Assembly: GCA_021203045.1 (NCBI GenBank)
Contig: JAJQBY010000136.1
Span: 1 to 64,000 of the forward strand
Origin: Oscillospiraceae bacterium
Lineage (GTDB): Bacteria > Bacillota > Clostridia > Oscillospirales > Oscillospiraceae
Direction: 5' to 3'
DNA: 64,000 nucleotides
The position numbers and the translations under genes were made by a program. Positions 50,413 to 59,131 of this stretch are shown here, piece by piece. Within the stretch, counting starts at the first letter, position 1. The number at the start of each line of letters is the position of its first letter. The notes beneath the pieces were generated by a model. It was not told the origin of the DNA. It saw only the letters and a list, made by a program, of their open reading frames with translations, and did no database searches.

Positions 50413-51654
50413 ATGTTGTTTGAAGCGATTTTGGGCCACCCTCTGATCCAGGCGGACAACACCATCGGCCTTCTGGCCGTGATGTGCCTTTCCGTTGCCT
50501 TTTCCATCTGGCTGGAGCAGAAATATAACTGGGCCTCCAAGATCTCCGGCGCGATCATCGCGCTGATCCTGGCCATGGTCATGGCCAACATCGGCATTAT
50601 CCCCACCAGCTGCACCCTGTATGACGACGTTGTCTGGGGCATCGTGGTCCCCGTGGGCATTCCCCTGCTGCTTTTGCAGTGCAACCTGAAGCGTATCTGG
50701 AAGGAGACCGGCCGTATGCTGGTGATCTTCCTCATCGGCGCAGTGGGCACTGTGGTGGGCGCACTTATCGCCTATTTCCTGCTGCGCGGTCCCTTTGGCG
50801 ATGCAGCCGGCCTTGCCGGCGTAGCCGCCATGATGACCGGCTCCTACATCGGCGGCGGCGTGAACTTCGCGGCTATGGCCTCTCAGTTCAATAACGCCTA
50901 TACCGCCTCCGCCACCGTGGCGGACAACCTGCTGATGGCGCTGTATTTCTTTGTGCTGATCGCCTTCGCGGGCATGCGCTTCTTCCGCAGCAAGTTCAAT
51001 CACCCCCATATCGACGCGGTGGAGGCCGGCGTCAGCAAGGAGGCCGCCCAGACCCAGGCCGCCGCATTCTGGAACCGGAAGGATATCTCCCTGAAGGATA
51101 TCGCCCTGAACCTGGCCTATGCCGTGGCCGTGGTGTGGGTCTCCCAGATCATCGCGGGTCTGTTCTCCGCTCTGGTGCCTGAGGATCCCGGGGCGTTCAT
51201 GGACTTCGTGGGCAAGTTCTTCGGCAGCCAGTATGTGTGGATCACCACCATCTCTGTCATCGTGGCCACCTTCTTCTCCAAGCCGGTGGAGAAGCTCCAC
51301 GGCTCCCAGGAGATCGGCACCTATCTGATCTATCTGTTCCTGTTCGTCATCGGCGTTCCCGCCAGCATCTACACCGTCGTCACCGAGGCGCCTCTGCTGC
51401 TGGTGTTCACCCTCATCATGGTGGTGGTGAATATGCTGTTCTGCTTCATCTCCGCCAAGATCTTCAAATTCAACCTGGAGGACGCCATCATCGCCTCCAA
51501 CGCCAATATCGGCGGCCCCACCACGGCAGCCGGCATGGCCATCTCCCAGGGCTGGACCGCTCTTGTGGGCCCCGCCATGCTCTGCGGCGTGCTGGGCTAT
51601 GTGGTCGGCAACTATCTGGGCACCATCGTAGGCATCCTCCTGGGCGCGGGATAA
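50413..51654 (+). CDS. DUF819 family membrane protein
   Basis: A 413-residue protein with ten or more helices. The N-terminal NTIGLLAVMCLSVAFSIWLEQKYNWASKISGAIIALILAMVMANIGIIP and the later TGSYIGGGVNFAAMASQF and NANIGGPTTAAGMAISQGW are family-diagnostic and resemble two inverted transport repeats. DUF819/YjcL proteins have no established substrate. Many lie next to peptidoglycan-peptide enzymes; here a VanX-type D,D-dipeptidase follows, so uptake or release of a wall dipeptide is inferred. AGGGAGGAC precedes the ATG. Confidence 0.9.
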   Translation: MLFEAILGHPLIQADNTIGLLAVMCLSVAFSIWLEQKYNWASKISGAIIALILAMVMANIGIIPTSCTLYDDVVWGIVVPVGIPLLLLQCNLKRIWKETGRMLVIFLIGAVGTVVGALIAYFLLRGPFGDAAGLAGVAAMMTGSYIGGGVNFAAMASQFNNAYTASATVADNLLMALYFFVLIAFAGMRFFRSKFNHPHIDAVEAGVSKEAAQTQAAAFWNRKDISLKDIALNLAYAVAVVWVSQIIAGLFSALVPEDPGAFMDFVGKFFGSQYVWITTISVIVATFFSKPVEKLHGSQEIGTYLIYLFLFVIGVPASIYTVVTEAPLLLVFTLIMVVVNMLFCFISAKIFKFNLEDAIIASNANIGGPTTAAGMAISQGWTALVGPAMLCGVLGYVVGNYLGTIVGILLGAG

Positions 51655-51673
51655 ATACGCAAACTATAGCTTT

Positions 51674-51699
51674 GGGGCTGTATCAAACGATGCAGCCCC
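51674..51699 (+). terminator. Hairpin between DUF819 and dipeptidase genes
   Basis: GGGGCTG (51674-51680) pairs with CAGCCCC (51693-51699), followed by TCTTTT. Partial read-through may set a lower level of the downstream dipeptidase. Confidence 0.7.
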
Positions 51700-51719
51700 T
51701 CTTTTAAGGAGACATAGCA

Positions 51720-52367
51720 TTGAATATCAGCACAGCCTGTATCCCCAAGGCGCGGGAGCTGCCGGAGGGATTTGTATATCTGGACGAATGGATCGAGGAC
51801 TGCATCATCGACGCAAAATACGCCGGGACGGACAACTTCATGGGCCGGCCCGCCGCAGGATATGACAGACCGCTTGTAGTGGCCTCCCGCCAGGTGGCGG
51901 AGGGCTGCGTAAAGGCCGCGAACCTCCTGCGCCCCCAGGGTTATATTTTGAAGGTCTACGACGCCTTCCGCCCCCAGCGGGCGGTGGACGACTTTTGCCG
52001 CTGGGGCGAGGACGAAGCGGACCAGCGCCGCAAGCCCATCCACTATCCCAATATTGAGAAGCTGAAAATATTCGATGAGGGCTACATCGCCCGGAAATCC
52101 ACCCACACCCGGGGGACGGCGGTGGACCTGACCCTGGTTGACGCATCAACTCATCTGGAGCTGGATATGGGTTCCATCTTTGATTTTATGGACGTGCGCA
52201 GCTGGCCGGATTACCCGGGTCTGACCCCAACGCAGCGGAAAAACCGGGACACTCTGCGGGACGCAATGCTCTCCAGTGGCTTTGAACCGCTGGAAAACGA
52301 GTTCTGGCACTACACTATCACGCCGGAGCCGTATCCCGATACATATTTCGACTTCCCCATCCGATGA
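51720..52367 (+). CDS. VanX-type D-alanyl-D-alanine dipeptidase
   Basis: A 215-residue zinc D,D-dipeptidase. The catalytic arrangement matches VanX exactly in spacing: Arg84 in YDAFRPQ, zinc ligands His129 (STHTRGTAVD) and Asp136, and Glu194/His197 in NEFWHY. It hydrolyses D-Ala-D-Ala. No vanA/vanB ligase or vanH gene is beside it, so a vancomycin-resistance operon is not indicated; scavenging of wall D-Ala-D-Ala with the adjacent DUF819 transporter fits better. It starts at TTG 51720 after AAGGAG. No signal peptide is present, so it acts in the cytoplasm. Confidence 0.9.
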   Translation: MNISTACIPKARELPEGFVYLDEWIEDCIIDAKYAGTDNFMGRPAAGYDRPLVVASRQVAEGCVKAANLLRPQGYILKVYDAFRPQRAVDDFCRWGEDEADQRRKPIHYPNIEKLKIFDEGYIARKSTHTRGTAVDLTLVDASTHLELDMGSIFDFMDVRSWPDYPGLTPTQRKNRDTLRDAMLSSGFEPLENEFWHYTITPEPYPDTYFDFPIR

Positions 52368-52382
52368 CAACATAAAAAACGC

Positions 52383-52400
52383 CCCGGTCATAGGACCGGG
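52383..52400 (-). terminator. Terminator of rpsT
   Basis: CCCGGTC (52383-52389) pairs with GACCGGG (52394-52400); on the minus strand the stem is followed by six U (plus-strand A run 52374-52379). The region lies between convergent genes. Confidence 0.75.
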
Positions 52401-52422
52401 ACGCTTGCTTTTTATCACCAGA

Positions 52423-52689
52423 TCACTGGGCGATAGCGTTGAGCTTTTTGGCCATGGCGGATTTTTTGTGGGCCGCGTTGTTCTTGTGGATCAGGCCCTT
52501 GGAAGCCGCCTTGTCAACGGACTTCACGGCAGCTTTATAGGTCTCGGCAGCCAGCGCGCCATCACCGGCGACAACTGCTGCGTCAAACTTTTTCAGCTCC
52601 GTCTTCAGCGCGGATTTCGCTGCCTTATTGCGGGCGTTCGCCGCCTTCTGAAGCTGATCCCTCTTGGCCGATGACTTGATGTTGGGCAT
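52423..52689 (-). CDS. rpsT: 30S ribosomal protein S20
   Basis: An 88-residue basic, helical protein of the small subunit, beginning MPNIKSSAKRDQLQKAANARNKAAKSALKT and ending VDKAASKGLIHKNNAAHKKSAMAKKLNAI. Length and sequence are standard. GAGGAGGTGC precedes the ATG, and a strong promoter stands upstream. gpr lies on the other strand, the arrangement seen in Bacillus. Confidence 0.96.
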   Translation of the reverse strand: MPNIKSSAKRDQLQKAANARNKAAKSALKTELKKFDAAVVAGDGALAAETYKAAVKSVDKAASKGLIHKNNAAHKKSAMAKKLNAIAQ

Positions 52690-52738
52690 AGTTTTGCACC
52701 TCCTCTATAAAGTCTGAACATGATGTCCGCAGTAGTGT

Positions 52739-52767
52739 ATTATACCAATTTTTTAGTCGGATTGCAA
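52739..52767 (-). promoter_or_regulatory. rpsT promoter
   Basis: On the minus strand TTGCAA (52762-52767), a 17-base spacer and TATAAT (52739-52744) make a near-consensus housekeeping promoter 50 bases before rpsT. Confidence 0.8.
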
Positions 52768-52946
52768 GTACTTTTTTATATTTTTCCACGCTCCCAGGTT
52801 TATGGCAAACAAGAGCCGCGCACCACAAGATATTGCGGAATTTTCCCGGAAATCCTGATATATCAGCATCCGCCGGGACATCTGGTATAAAAAATTTTTC
52901 CCTGCGGAAACTAATACAGGATGAAACGAGCAAGGGAGAGATCTAT

Positions 52947-53762
52947 ATGACGGGATGCCGCACCGACCTGGCGGCGGAGGAGCTGCCTCAGGGCGGCGGA
53001 CAGCTGCCCGGCGTCAGAAGCCGGCAGTATGCGCAGGACGGCTTTCAGGTCACGGACGTGGAGGTGCTGGATGAGACAGGGGCAAAATCATTATGTAAAC
53101 CAATCGGCCGATATATCACAGTGGGCATGACAGGCTTTTTCCGCCGTGAGGAGGATTCCTTTCCCCGGGCGGCGGGGCTGCTGGCGGAGTGTATCCGGAC
53201 GCTGCTCCCTTTGCAGGCAGAGGACAGCGTCCTGGTGGCGGGGCTGGGAAATCCCTCCATCACCCCTGACGCCGTCGGTCCCTTGACCGCAGCCTCCACC
53301 CTGGCCACCCGGCACCTTAAGGCCCGGATGCCGGAGGAATTCGCCGCGTTCCGTCCGGTCGCCGTATGCCGCACCGGCGTGCTGGGCACCACCGGCATGG
53401 AAAGCGCGGAGCTCATCCACGCCATCGCCGGAGCCGTGTCCCCCCAGGCCATCGTAGTCGTGGACGCGCTGGCTGCCCGGTCCTCGGAAAAGCTGTGCCG
53501 GACCGTCCAGCTGTCGGACAGCGGCATCGTCCCCGGCTCCGGCGTAGGCAATGACCGGGCCGAGCTGTCCCGCCGCCTGCTGGGCGTGCCCGTGCTGGCC
53601 GCCGGCGTCCCCACTGTCGTAGACGCCGGGGACGGCTTAATCGTCACCCCACGCAGCATCGACCAATATGTGAAGGACGCCGGCAAGCTGATTGCCTACG
53701 CCCTGAATATGGCCTTCCACCCGGGCCTGACGGTAACGGATGTGGATATGTTCGTGGGATAA
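52947..53762 (+). CDS. gpr: GPR germination endopeptidase
   Basis: A 271-residue spore protease that degrades small acid-soluble proteins during germination. The N-terminal RTDLAAEELP resembles the propeptide/processing region; core blocks GRYITVGMTGFFRR, LVAGLGNPSITPDAVGPLTA, RTGVLGTTGMESAELI and VVVDALAARSSEKLCRTVQLSDSGIVPGSGVGN identify the family. The ATG at 52947 has AAGGGAGAG upstream; an in-frame extension starts at 52833. Its presence shows the host makes endospores. I do not see an unambiguous forespore sigma promoter. Confidence 0.93.
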   Translation: MTGCRTDLAAEELPQGGGQLPGVRSRQYAQDGFQVTDVEVLDETGAKSLCKPIGRYITVGMTGFFRREEDSFPRAAGLLAECIRTLLPLQAEDSVLVAGLGNPSITPDAVGPLTAASTLATRHLKARMPEEFAAFRPVAVCRTGVLGTTGMESAELIHAIAGAVSPQAIVVVDALAARSSEKLCRTVQLSDSGIVPGSGVGNDRAELSRRLLGVPVLAAGVPTVVDAGDGLIVTPRSIDQYVKDAGKLIAYALNMAFHPGLTVTDVDMFVG

Positions 53763-53794
53763 GCGAAAACACATTAACCGATATGACATCGCTA

Positions 53795-53816
53795 TAGCCG
53801 GAATGCTCCGGCTATT
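53795..53816 (+). terminator. Terminator of gpr
   Basis: ATAGCCGGA (53795-53803) pairs with TCCGGCTAT (53808-53816), followed by seven T. Confidence 0.85.
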
Positions 53817-53837
53817 TTTTTATTGCCGCAAGATGTA

Positions 53838-53889
53838 TTGACATTCACAATTGACTGATATACAATATATTCTTGACCGACCGCCGGTC
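53838..53889 (+). promoter_or_regulatory. Promoter and candidate operator of the TetR gene
   Basis: TTGACA (53838-53843), 17-base spacer, TACAAT (53861-53866). Downstream GACCG (53875-53879) and CGGTC (53885-53889) form an inverted repeat over the likely transcription start, a typical position for an autorepressor. Confidence 0.6.
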
Positions 53890-53904
53890 TATAAGGAGGA
53901 AAAC

Positions 53905-54534
53905 ATGCGAATCACAAAAGACGCAGAGGAGCGCAAGAGCGAAATACTGGACATCGCTCAGCGCCTGTTTCATGAAAAAGGATATGTCCAGACAACCATT
54001 GAGGACATTCTGAGGGAAAGCGGTATCGCCAGAGGCACGCTGTACTATCATTTCAAAAGCAAGGAGGATATCCTTTCCGCCATGATCGACCGGCAGATCG
54101 ACCGGCTGGAGCAGGAATTTCGCTGTATTGCAGAGGACAGCGCCCTCTCCGCCGTTGAAAAGCTTGTCCGGGTCATCCAACTGCAATCCCATAGCGGGAT
54201 GCTGGCAGAGGGCCTGCACGAAAAGGAAAATGCCGAGCTTCATCAAAAGAGCTTTCAGCGTAGTCTTTTGCGCTATACGCCTGTCCTGACAGAGATCGTA
54301 GAGCAGGGAATCGAAAGCGGCGAATTTTCCACGCCCTATCCCAAGGAAAGCGTAGAACTGCTGTTCTGCGCCTCCCAGCTTCACGACCCCGGCGTATTCT
54401 CCTGGCCGCAGGAGGAGCGCCAGCAAAAGAAGAAGGCCTTCTTCTGGATGCTGGAGGTCACACTGGGAATTTCCCCGGAGGCAAAGGAACGGCTATACCG
54501 TCTCGCCGGTCTTTCTCCGGAACAGGTGGTATGA
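53905..54534 (+). CDS. TetR-family transcriptional regulator
   Basis: A 209-residue regulator. The N-terminal helix-turn-helix is RKSEILDIAQRLFHEKGYVQTTIEDILRESGIARGTLYYHFKSKEDILSAM; the remaining two thirds is a helical ligand pocket. The ATG at 53905 is preceded by AAGGAGGA and a palindrome. It lies 5 bases before a MATE transporter, so control of efflux in response to an inducer is a reasonable inference. Confidence 0.93.
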   Translation: MRITKDAEERKSEILDIAQRLFHEKGYVQTTIEDILRESGIARGTLYYHFKSKEDILSAMIDRQIDRLEQEFRCIAEDSALSAVEKLVRVIQLQSHSGMLAEGLHEKENAELHQKSFQRSLLRYTPVLTEIVEQGIESGEFSTPYPKESVELLFCASQLHDPGVFSWPQEERQQKKKAFFWMLEVTLGISPEAKERLYRLAGLSPEQVV

Positions 54535-54538
54535 ACGG

Positions 54539-55936
54539 ATGCACGAAGCGGAACGAAATCCCTTTTTATCCGGTCCCGTTTTCAAGCCCCTGCTGAAATT
54601 TATGCTCCCGGTATTGCTGGCTAACCTTTTACAGGCCATGTACAGCGCCGTTGACCTGATGGTGATCGGGCGCTTTGCAGCTGCCGATACCCTTCAGCTG
54701 GCGAATGCCGCCGTAGGGACCGGCAGCATGATCATGGTCATGGTGACCTTTGTGATCACCGGCCTGGCCATGGGCGCCACAGTGGTTCTGGGACAATACA
54801 TCGGCGCACAGGACCGGGAAAACGCCAGCCGGGTGATCGGCTCGACTATCTGCATTTTTGTGGTGCTGGCGGCATTACTTACCCTGATTATGGAACTGCT
54901 TGCCCCCGCCTTTGCGGCGCGGATGAATGCGCCCTCTGTGGAAATGACCACGCTGTATATCCGCATATGCGGCGGTGGTCTGTTTTTTATCACGGCTTAT
55001 AATGTCATCAGCGGCATTTTCCGGGGCATCGGCAATTCCAGGCTGCCGCTCCTTTTCGTAGGCATCGCCTGCGTCGTGAATATAGCGCTCGGTCTGATAA
55101 CTGTTTACGTCCTGCATTGGGACGTGGCCGGCGTCGCCGTTTCCACCATCACCGCCCAGGCGGTTTCGGTCCTGCACTCCCTTTTGGTCATTAAAAGAAC
55201 GGCCCTGCCCTTTGACGTGTCTCCAAGACTCATCCGGTTCCACAGGGGCTTGACCGGAAAAATCCTGAAGGCCGGCGTTCCCCTGGCGTTTCTGGATCTG
55301 CTGACGAACCTTTCCTTCGTCGTCATCAACTCTGTGGCAAATCAGCTCGGCCCCGATGCCGCCGCCTGGGCGGGTATCGCCTCCGGCTATTCTGTGGATA
55401 ATAAGCTGACCACCTTTACTATGATCATTCCCACCGCATTCCTTCAGTCCATGGCCGTTTTCACGGCTCAGAATGTTGGGGCCGGAAACCGCGACCGCAT
55501 CCAAAAGGGGCTGCGCTATATACTGATAACCGCCGTTGGCGTGGGCATTTTACTGGCGCTTCTTTGTGAATTCGGCGGGGCTGCCATGGCCTCCGTCTTC
55601 ACGGACGACGCCGAAACCATCTATTATGCGGCACAGTACCTGAAGGGATATGCGGCCGACTGCCTTATCTGCGCCACCATGCTCACCCTTCTCGGCTACT
55701 TCAACGGCTGCGGCCACTCCACCTTCGTTCTGGTGCAGGGTCTGATCGGCTCCTTTGTCGTCAGAATCCCCATCGTCCTGCTGCTACAAAATTATGAGCA
55801 GGTCAATCTGGCCCATCTGGGGCTGGGCTGCTCCTCTGCAACGATCGCCTCTCTGCTTATCTGCATTGGATATTACATCGTCAAAACGAAACGGGGTACA
55901 ATGCTTCCCCCTTCCCTTCATACGGATACGGCCTGA
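54539..55936 (+). CDS. MATE family efflux transporter
   Basis: A 465-residue, twelve-helix antiporter. Signatures include LPVLLANLLQAMYSAVDLMVIGRFAAADTLQLANAAV, GATVVLGQYIGAQDRENASRVI, GGGLFFITAYNVISGIFRGIGNSRLPLLFVG and AVFTAQNVGAGNRDRIQKGLRY. The gene follows its TetR regulator by 5 bases, an operon for induced drug or toxin export. It is distinct from the MATE gene at 45469, with only family-level similarity. Sodium or proton coupling cannot be predicted. Confidence 0.92.
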   Translation: MHEAERNPFLSGPVFKPLLKFMLPVLLANLLQAMYSAVDLMVIGRFAAADTLQLANAAVGTGSMIMVMVTFVITGLAMGATVVLGQYIGAQDRENASRVIGSTICIFVVLAALLTLIMELLAPAFAARMNAPSVEMTTLYIRICGGGLFFITAYNVISGIFRGIGNSRLPLLFVGIACVVNIALGLITVYVLHWDVAGVAVSTITAQAVSVLHSLLVIKRTALPFDVSPRLIRFHRGLTGKILKAGVPLAFLDLLTNLSFVVINSVANQLGPDAAAWAGIASGYSVDNKLTTFTMIIPTAFLQSMAVFTAQNVGAGNRDRIQKGLRYILITAVGVGILLALLCEFGGAAMASVFTDDAETIYYAAQYLKGYAADCLICATMLTLLGYFNGCGHSTFVLVQGLIGSFVVRIPIVLLLQNYEQVNLAHLGLGCSSATIASLLICIGYYIVKTKRGTMLPPSLHTDTA

Positions 55937-55997
55937 CCGCCGCAAGCGCCAGGAACGGAGACGCCAGTCTCCGTTCTTTTTTGTCCTTCATTCCCAA

Positions 55998-56013
55998 TGT
56001 TTCACGTGAAACA
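55998..56013. other. parS centromere site 1
   Basis: TGTTTCACGTGAAACA is the exact 16-bp parS consensus bound by ParB/Spo0J. The palindrome extends to 20 bases with flanking AA/TT. Confidence 0.95.
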
Positions 56014-56044
56014 TTTTAAAATTCCTATAGGCCCTTCGACAGAA

Positions 56045-56060
56045 TGTTTCACGTGAAACA
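56045..56060. other. parS centromere site 2
   Basis: A second perfect TGTTTCACGTGAAACA, 31 bases after the first. It ends at base 56060, immediately before the -35 box of the parA promoter. Confidence 0.95.
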
Positions 56061-56088
56061 TTGAAATTCACAAATAGTCTGCTATAAT
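56061..56088 (+). promoter_or_regulatory. parA promoter
   Basis: TTGAAA (56061-56066), 16-base spacer, TATAAT (56083-56088), about 37 bases before the start codon. parS site 2 abuts the -35 box, so ParB binding should affect transcription. Confidence 0.75.
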
Positions 56089-56124
56089 AGGAGAGCATCA
56101 AAAAAACAAGGAGGCGCATACTGT

Positions 56125-56892
56125 ATGGCCCGCATCGTATGTATCGCAAACCAAAAAGGCGGTGTAGGAAAAACCACCACCGCCGTAAATTTGTGCGCCG
56201 CCATCCGGGAGAAACGGCGGAACGTCCTGCTGATCGACTCGGACCCCCAGGGCAACGCCACCACCGGCCTGGGCGTAGACAAGCAGGAGGGGGCCACGCT
56301 TTACGATGTGCTCATCCGGGGCGTTCCTGTTCAGGAGGCCATACGCCAGACGCCATACGGAGACGTGCTGCCCGCCAACCTGAATCTATCCGGCGCATCG
56401 GTAGAGCTGGTGGACGCGCCGGACCGGGAGAAAATTCTGAAAAAGGCCCTGGCCCCGGTAGGCGACAAATACGAATACATATTGATCGACTGTCCCCCTT
56501 CCCTGGGGCTTCTGACGCTGAACGCCCTGGTAGCGGCGGACGGGGTGCTTATCCCGGTCCAGTGCGAATTTTACGCCATGGAGGGTCTGACCGATCTGAT
56601 CACCTCCATGCGGCTGACAAAGCGGAGCTTCAATCCGGAGCTGAAGATCGAGGGCATCGTGCTGACCATGTACGACAAGCGCCTTTCCTTCTCCAGCCAG
56701 GTGGCAAAGGAAGTGAAAAACTATTTCGGCAAGGCCGTTTTCAAGACCGTAATCCCCCGGAACGTCCGCATCGCAGAGGCGCCGAGCCACGGGAAGCCTG
56801 TGGTCGCCTATAACCGGATGTCCAAGGGCGCCACGGCCTATGACTGCCTGGCCATCGAATTTTTCAAGCATATCCATGTAACAGATCTATAA
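56125..56892 (+). CDS. parA: Chromosome partitioning ATPase ParA/Soj
   Basis: A 255-residue deviant Walker ATPase: NQKGGVGKTTTAVNLCAAI with the signature lysine, LLIDSDPQGNATTGLG, and LIDCPPSLGLLTLNA. It segregates the origin region by ATP-dependent DNA binding and interaction with ParB. The short Soj-like N-terminus is present in the usual chromosomal form. AAGGAGG precedes the ATG. parS sites lie immediately upstream and parB follows 12 bases later. Confidence 0.96.
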   Translation: MARIVCIANQKGGVGKTTTAVNLCAAIREKRRNVLLIDSDPQGNATTGLGVDKQEGATLYDVLIRGVPVQEAIRQTPYGDVLPANLNLSGASVELVDAPDREKILKKALAPVGDKYEYILIDCPPSLGLLTLNALVAADGVLIPVQCEFYAMEGLTDLITSMRLTKRSFNPELKIEGIVLTMYDKRLSFSSQVAKEVKNYFGKAVFKTVIPRNVRIAEAPSHGKPVVAYNRMSKGATAYDCLAIEFFKHIHVTDL

Positions 56893-56904
56893 GGGAGGAA
56901 AAGC

Positions 56905-57783
56905 ATGGCAACCAAGAAGGGACTGGGAACTGGCCTGGGGGCATTATTCGGAGACGATCCGGCCCTGTCTCCGGCGGACACGCTGCCCATCAGCCGGGTA
57001 GAGCCCCGCAGCGGACAGCCCCGGACCAATTTTGACGAACCGGCGCTCCAGGAGCTGGCAGATTCCATCGGACAGCACGGCCTGCTCCAGCCCATCACTG
57101 TGAGACGGCTGGACGGAGGCTATTATCAGATCATCGCCGGAGAACGGCGGTGGCGGGCCGCCCGGATGGCAGGCCTTACGGAAATACCTGTGCGCATCAT
57201 CGAGGCCGACGACCGGAAGGCGCAGGAGCTGGCGCTTGTGGAAAACCTGCAGCGGGAAGACCTGAACCCCATGGAGGAGGCCCGGGGCTATCGGGCGCTG
57301 ATGGATGATTTCGGCCTGACCCAGGAGCTGGTCAGCCAGCAGGTGGGAAAAAGCCGCCCCACGGTGGCAAACGCCCTCCGGCTGCTGTCGCTTCCCAAGG
57401 AGCTGATCGAGCTGGTGGAAAAGGGACAGCTCACCACCGGACACGCCCGGGCGCTGCTGCCCATAGGAGACAAGGCCGTTCAGCTGGAGGCCGCCAGGCA
57501 GGTGGTGGAAAAGGAGCTTTCCGTCCGGCAGACGGAGGCGCTGGCCGCCGCCCTGATGAAAAAATCGAAGGAACCGGAGGCGAAAAAGGCCCCAGAGGTA
57601 GACTATGCCGCCCATGTCAGCGCCCAGCTGGGGCAGGCTCTGGGCCGGAAGGTGCATATCGTAGACGGCCGGAAAAAGGGCCGCATAGAACTGGAATATT
57701 ACGGGGCCGACGACCGGGAGGCCCTGCTGGCAGCGCTTTTCACACTGCAAGAAATGAACAGAGGAGAAAAAGACAATGCTTGA
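56905..57783 (+). CDS. parB: Chromosome partitioning protein ParB/Spo0J
   Basis: A 292-residue CTP-dependent clamp that loads at parS. Box I is GQPRTNFDEPALQELADSIGQHGLLQPITV and the C-motif is YYQIIAGERRWRAARMAGL, followed by the helix-turn-helix LTQELVSQQVGKSRPTVANALRLLSLPKELI. The C-terminal dimerisation region is basic. The 3' end overlaps serS by 8 bases. In spore formers Spo0J also antagonises Soj-dependent sporulation repression. Confidence 0.96.
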   Translation: MATKKGLGTGLGALFGDDPALSPADTLPISRVEPRSGQPRTNFDEPALQELADSIGQHGLLQPITVRRLDGGYYQIIAGERRWRAARMAGLTEIPVRIIEADDRKAQELALVENLQREDLNPMEEARGYRALMDDFGLTQELVSQQVGKSRPTVANALRLLSLPKELIELVEKGQLTTGHARALLPIGDKAVQLEAARQVVEKELSVRQTEALAAALMKKSKEPEAKKAPEVDYAAHVSAQLGQALGRKVHIVDGRKKGRIELEYYGADDREALLAALFTLQEMNRGEKDNA

Positions 57784-59080
57784 TATCAAATTTGTGCGGG
57801 AAAATCCCGAGGCAGTCAAGGAAAACATACGGAAAAAATTCCAGGAGCAGAAGCTGCCCCTGGTGGATGAGGTCATCGACCTGGACGCCCGCCTGCGGGC
57901 CGCCAAGACAGAGGCCAACGAGCTGCGGGCCAATCGGAACGCTCTTTCCAAGCAGATCGGCATGCTGATGGGCCAGGCGAAGAAGGACCCCTCCAAAAAG
58001 GAGGAGGCGGAAGCGGTAAAGGCGCAGGTGGCTGCCCAGGCCGCCCGTCTGGCGGAGCTGGAAAAGCTGGAGCCGGAGCTGGAGGAGCAGCTTCGGGAGC
58101 GTATGCTGGTTATCCCCAACATGATCGACCCTTCAGTCCCCATCGGCCCGGACGACACCCATAACGTGGAGCTGGCCCGGTTTGGGGAGCCCACCGTCCC
58201 GGACTTTGAAATACCCTATCACGCTCAGATCATGGAAAGCTTCAACGGTCTGGACCTGGACGCCGCCCGCCGGGTGGCCGGCAACGGCTTTTATTATCTC
58301 AAGGGAGATATTGCCCGGCTCCATTCCGCCGTATTGGCCTACGCCCGGGATTTCATGATCGACAGAGGCTTTGTCTATCACATCCCGCCCTATATGATCC
58401 GCTCCAGCGTAGTCACCGGCGTCATGTCCTTTGCGGAGATGGACGCCATGATGTATAAGATCGAGGGCGAGGACCTGTACCTGATCGGCACCTCCGAGCA
58501 CTCTATGATCGGCTCCTTTATCGACCAGATTTTGGATGAATCCACCCTTCCCATCACCTATACCAGCTATTCCCCCTGCTTCCGCAAGGAAAAGGGCGCC
58601 CACGGCATCGAGGAACGGGGCGTTTACCGCATCCACCAGTTTGAAAAGCAGGAGATGATCGTGGTCTGCAAGCCGGAGGACAGCATGGCCTGGTATGAGA
58701 AAATGTGGCGCTACTCTGTGGAGCTGTTCCGCACCCTGGACATCCCCGTCCGTCAGCTGGAATGCTGCTCCGGCGATCTGGCCGACCTGAAGGTGAAAAG
58801 CTGCGATATCGAGGCCTGGAGCCCCCGGCAGCAGAAGTATTTTGAGGTCTGCTCCTGCTCCAATCTGGGCGACGCCCAGGCCCGCCGCCTGAAGATCCGC
58901 GTCCGCGGCGCAGACGGCAAGCTCTATCTGGCCCACACCCTGAACAACACCGTGGTGGCTCCACCCCGTATGCTCATCGCCTTCCTGGAAAACAATCTCC
59001 AAGCCGATGGCACCGTGGTCATCCCCGCCGCCCTTCAGCCTTATATGGGAGGCAAGACGGTCCTTGTTCCGGAAAAATAA
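57776..59080 (+). CDS. serS: Seryl-tRNA synthetase
   Basis: A 434-residue class II synthetase. The N-terminal antiparallel coiled-coil arm (about residues 28-100) reaches the tRNA-Ser long variable arm. Class II motif 2 is FRKEKGAHGIEERGVYRIHQFEKQE, motif 3 is NTVVAPPRMLIAFLENN. Length is normal. The ribosome site AGAGGAGAAAAAG lies within the end of parB, so serS is coupled to the partition operon. Origin-proximal parAB-serS linkage is common in Clostridia. Confidence 0.96.
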   Translation: MLDIKFVRENPEAVKENIRKKFQEQKLPLVDEVIDLDARLRAAKTEANELRANRNALSKQIGMLMGQAKKDPSKKEEAEAVKAQVAAQAARLAELEKLEPELEEQLRERMLVIPNMIDPSVPIGPDDTHNVELARFGEPTVPDFEIPYHAQIMESFNGLDLDAARRVAGNGFYYLKGDIARLHSAVLAYARDFMIDRGFVYHIPPYMIRSSVVTGVMSFAEMDAMMYKIEGEDLYLIGTSEHSMIGSFIDQILDESTLPITYTSYSPCFRKEKGAHGIEERGVYRIHQFEKQEMIVVCKPEDSMAWYEKMWRYSVELFRTLDIPVRQLECCSGDLADLKVKSCDIEAWSPRQQKYFEVCSCSNLGDAQARRLKIRVRGADGKLYLAHTLNNTVVAPPRMLIAFLENNLQADGTVVIPAALQPYMGGKTVLVPEK

Positions 59081-59097
59081 GCTTAAATATGCTCAAC

Positions 59098-59123
59098 AGC
59101 GCCGGTGTTTTTCCACCGGCGCT
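59098..59123 (+). terminator. Terminator of the par-serS operon
   Basis: AGCGCCGGTG (59098-59107) pairs perfectly with CACCGGCGCT (59114-59123), followed by GCTTTTTT. Confidence 0.9.
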
Positions 59124-59131
59124 GCTTTTTT

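Noticed and set aside
51720..52367. Vancomycin resistance operon
   Set aside because: Only a VanX-type dipeptidase is present; no ligase, dehydrogenase or VanRS pair beside it.
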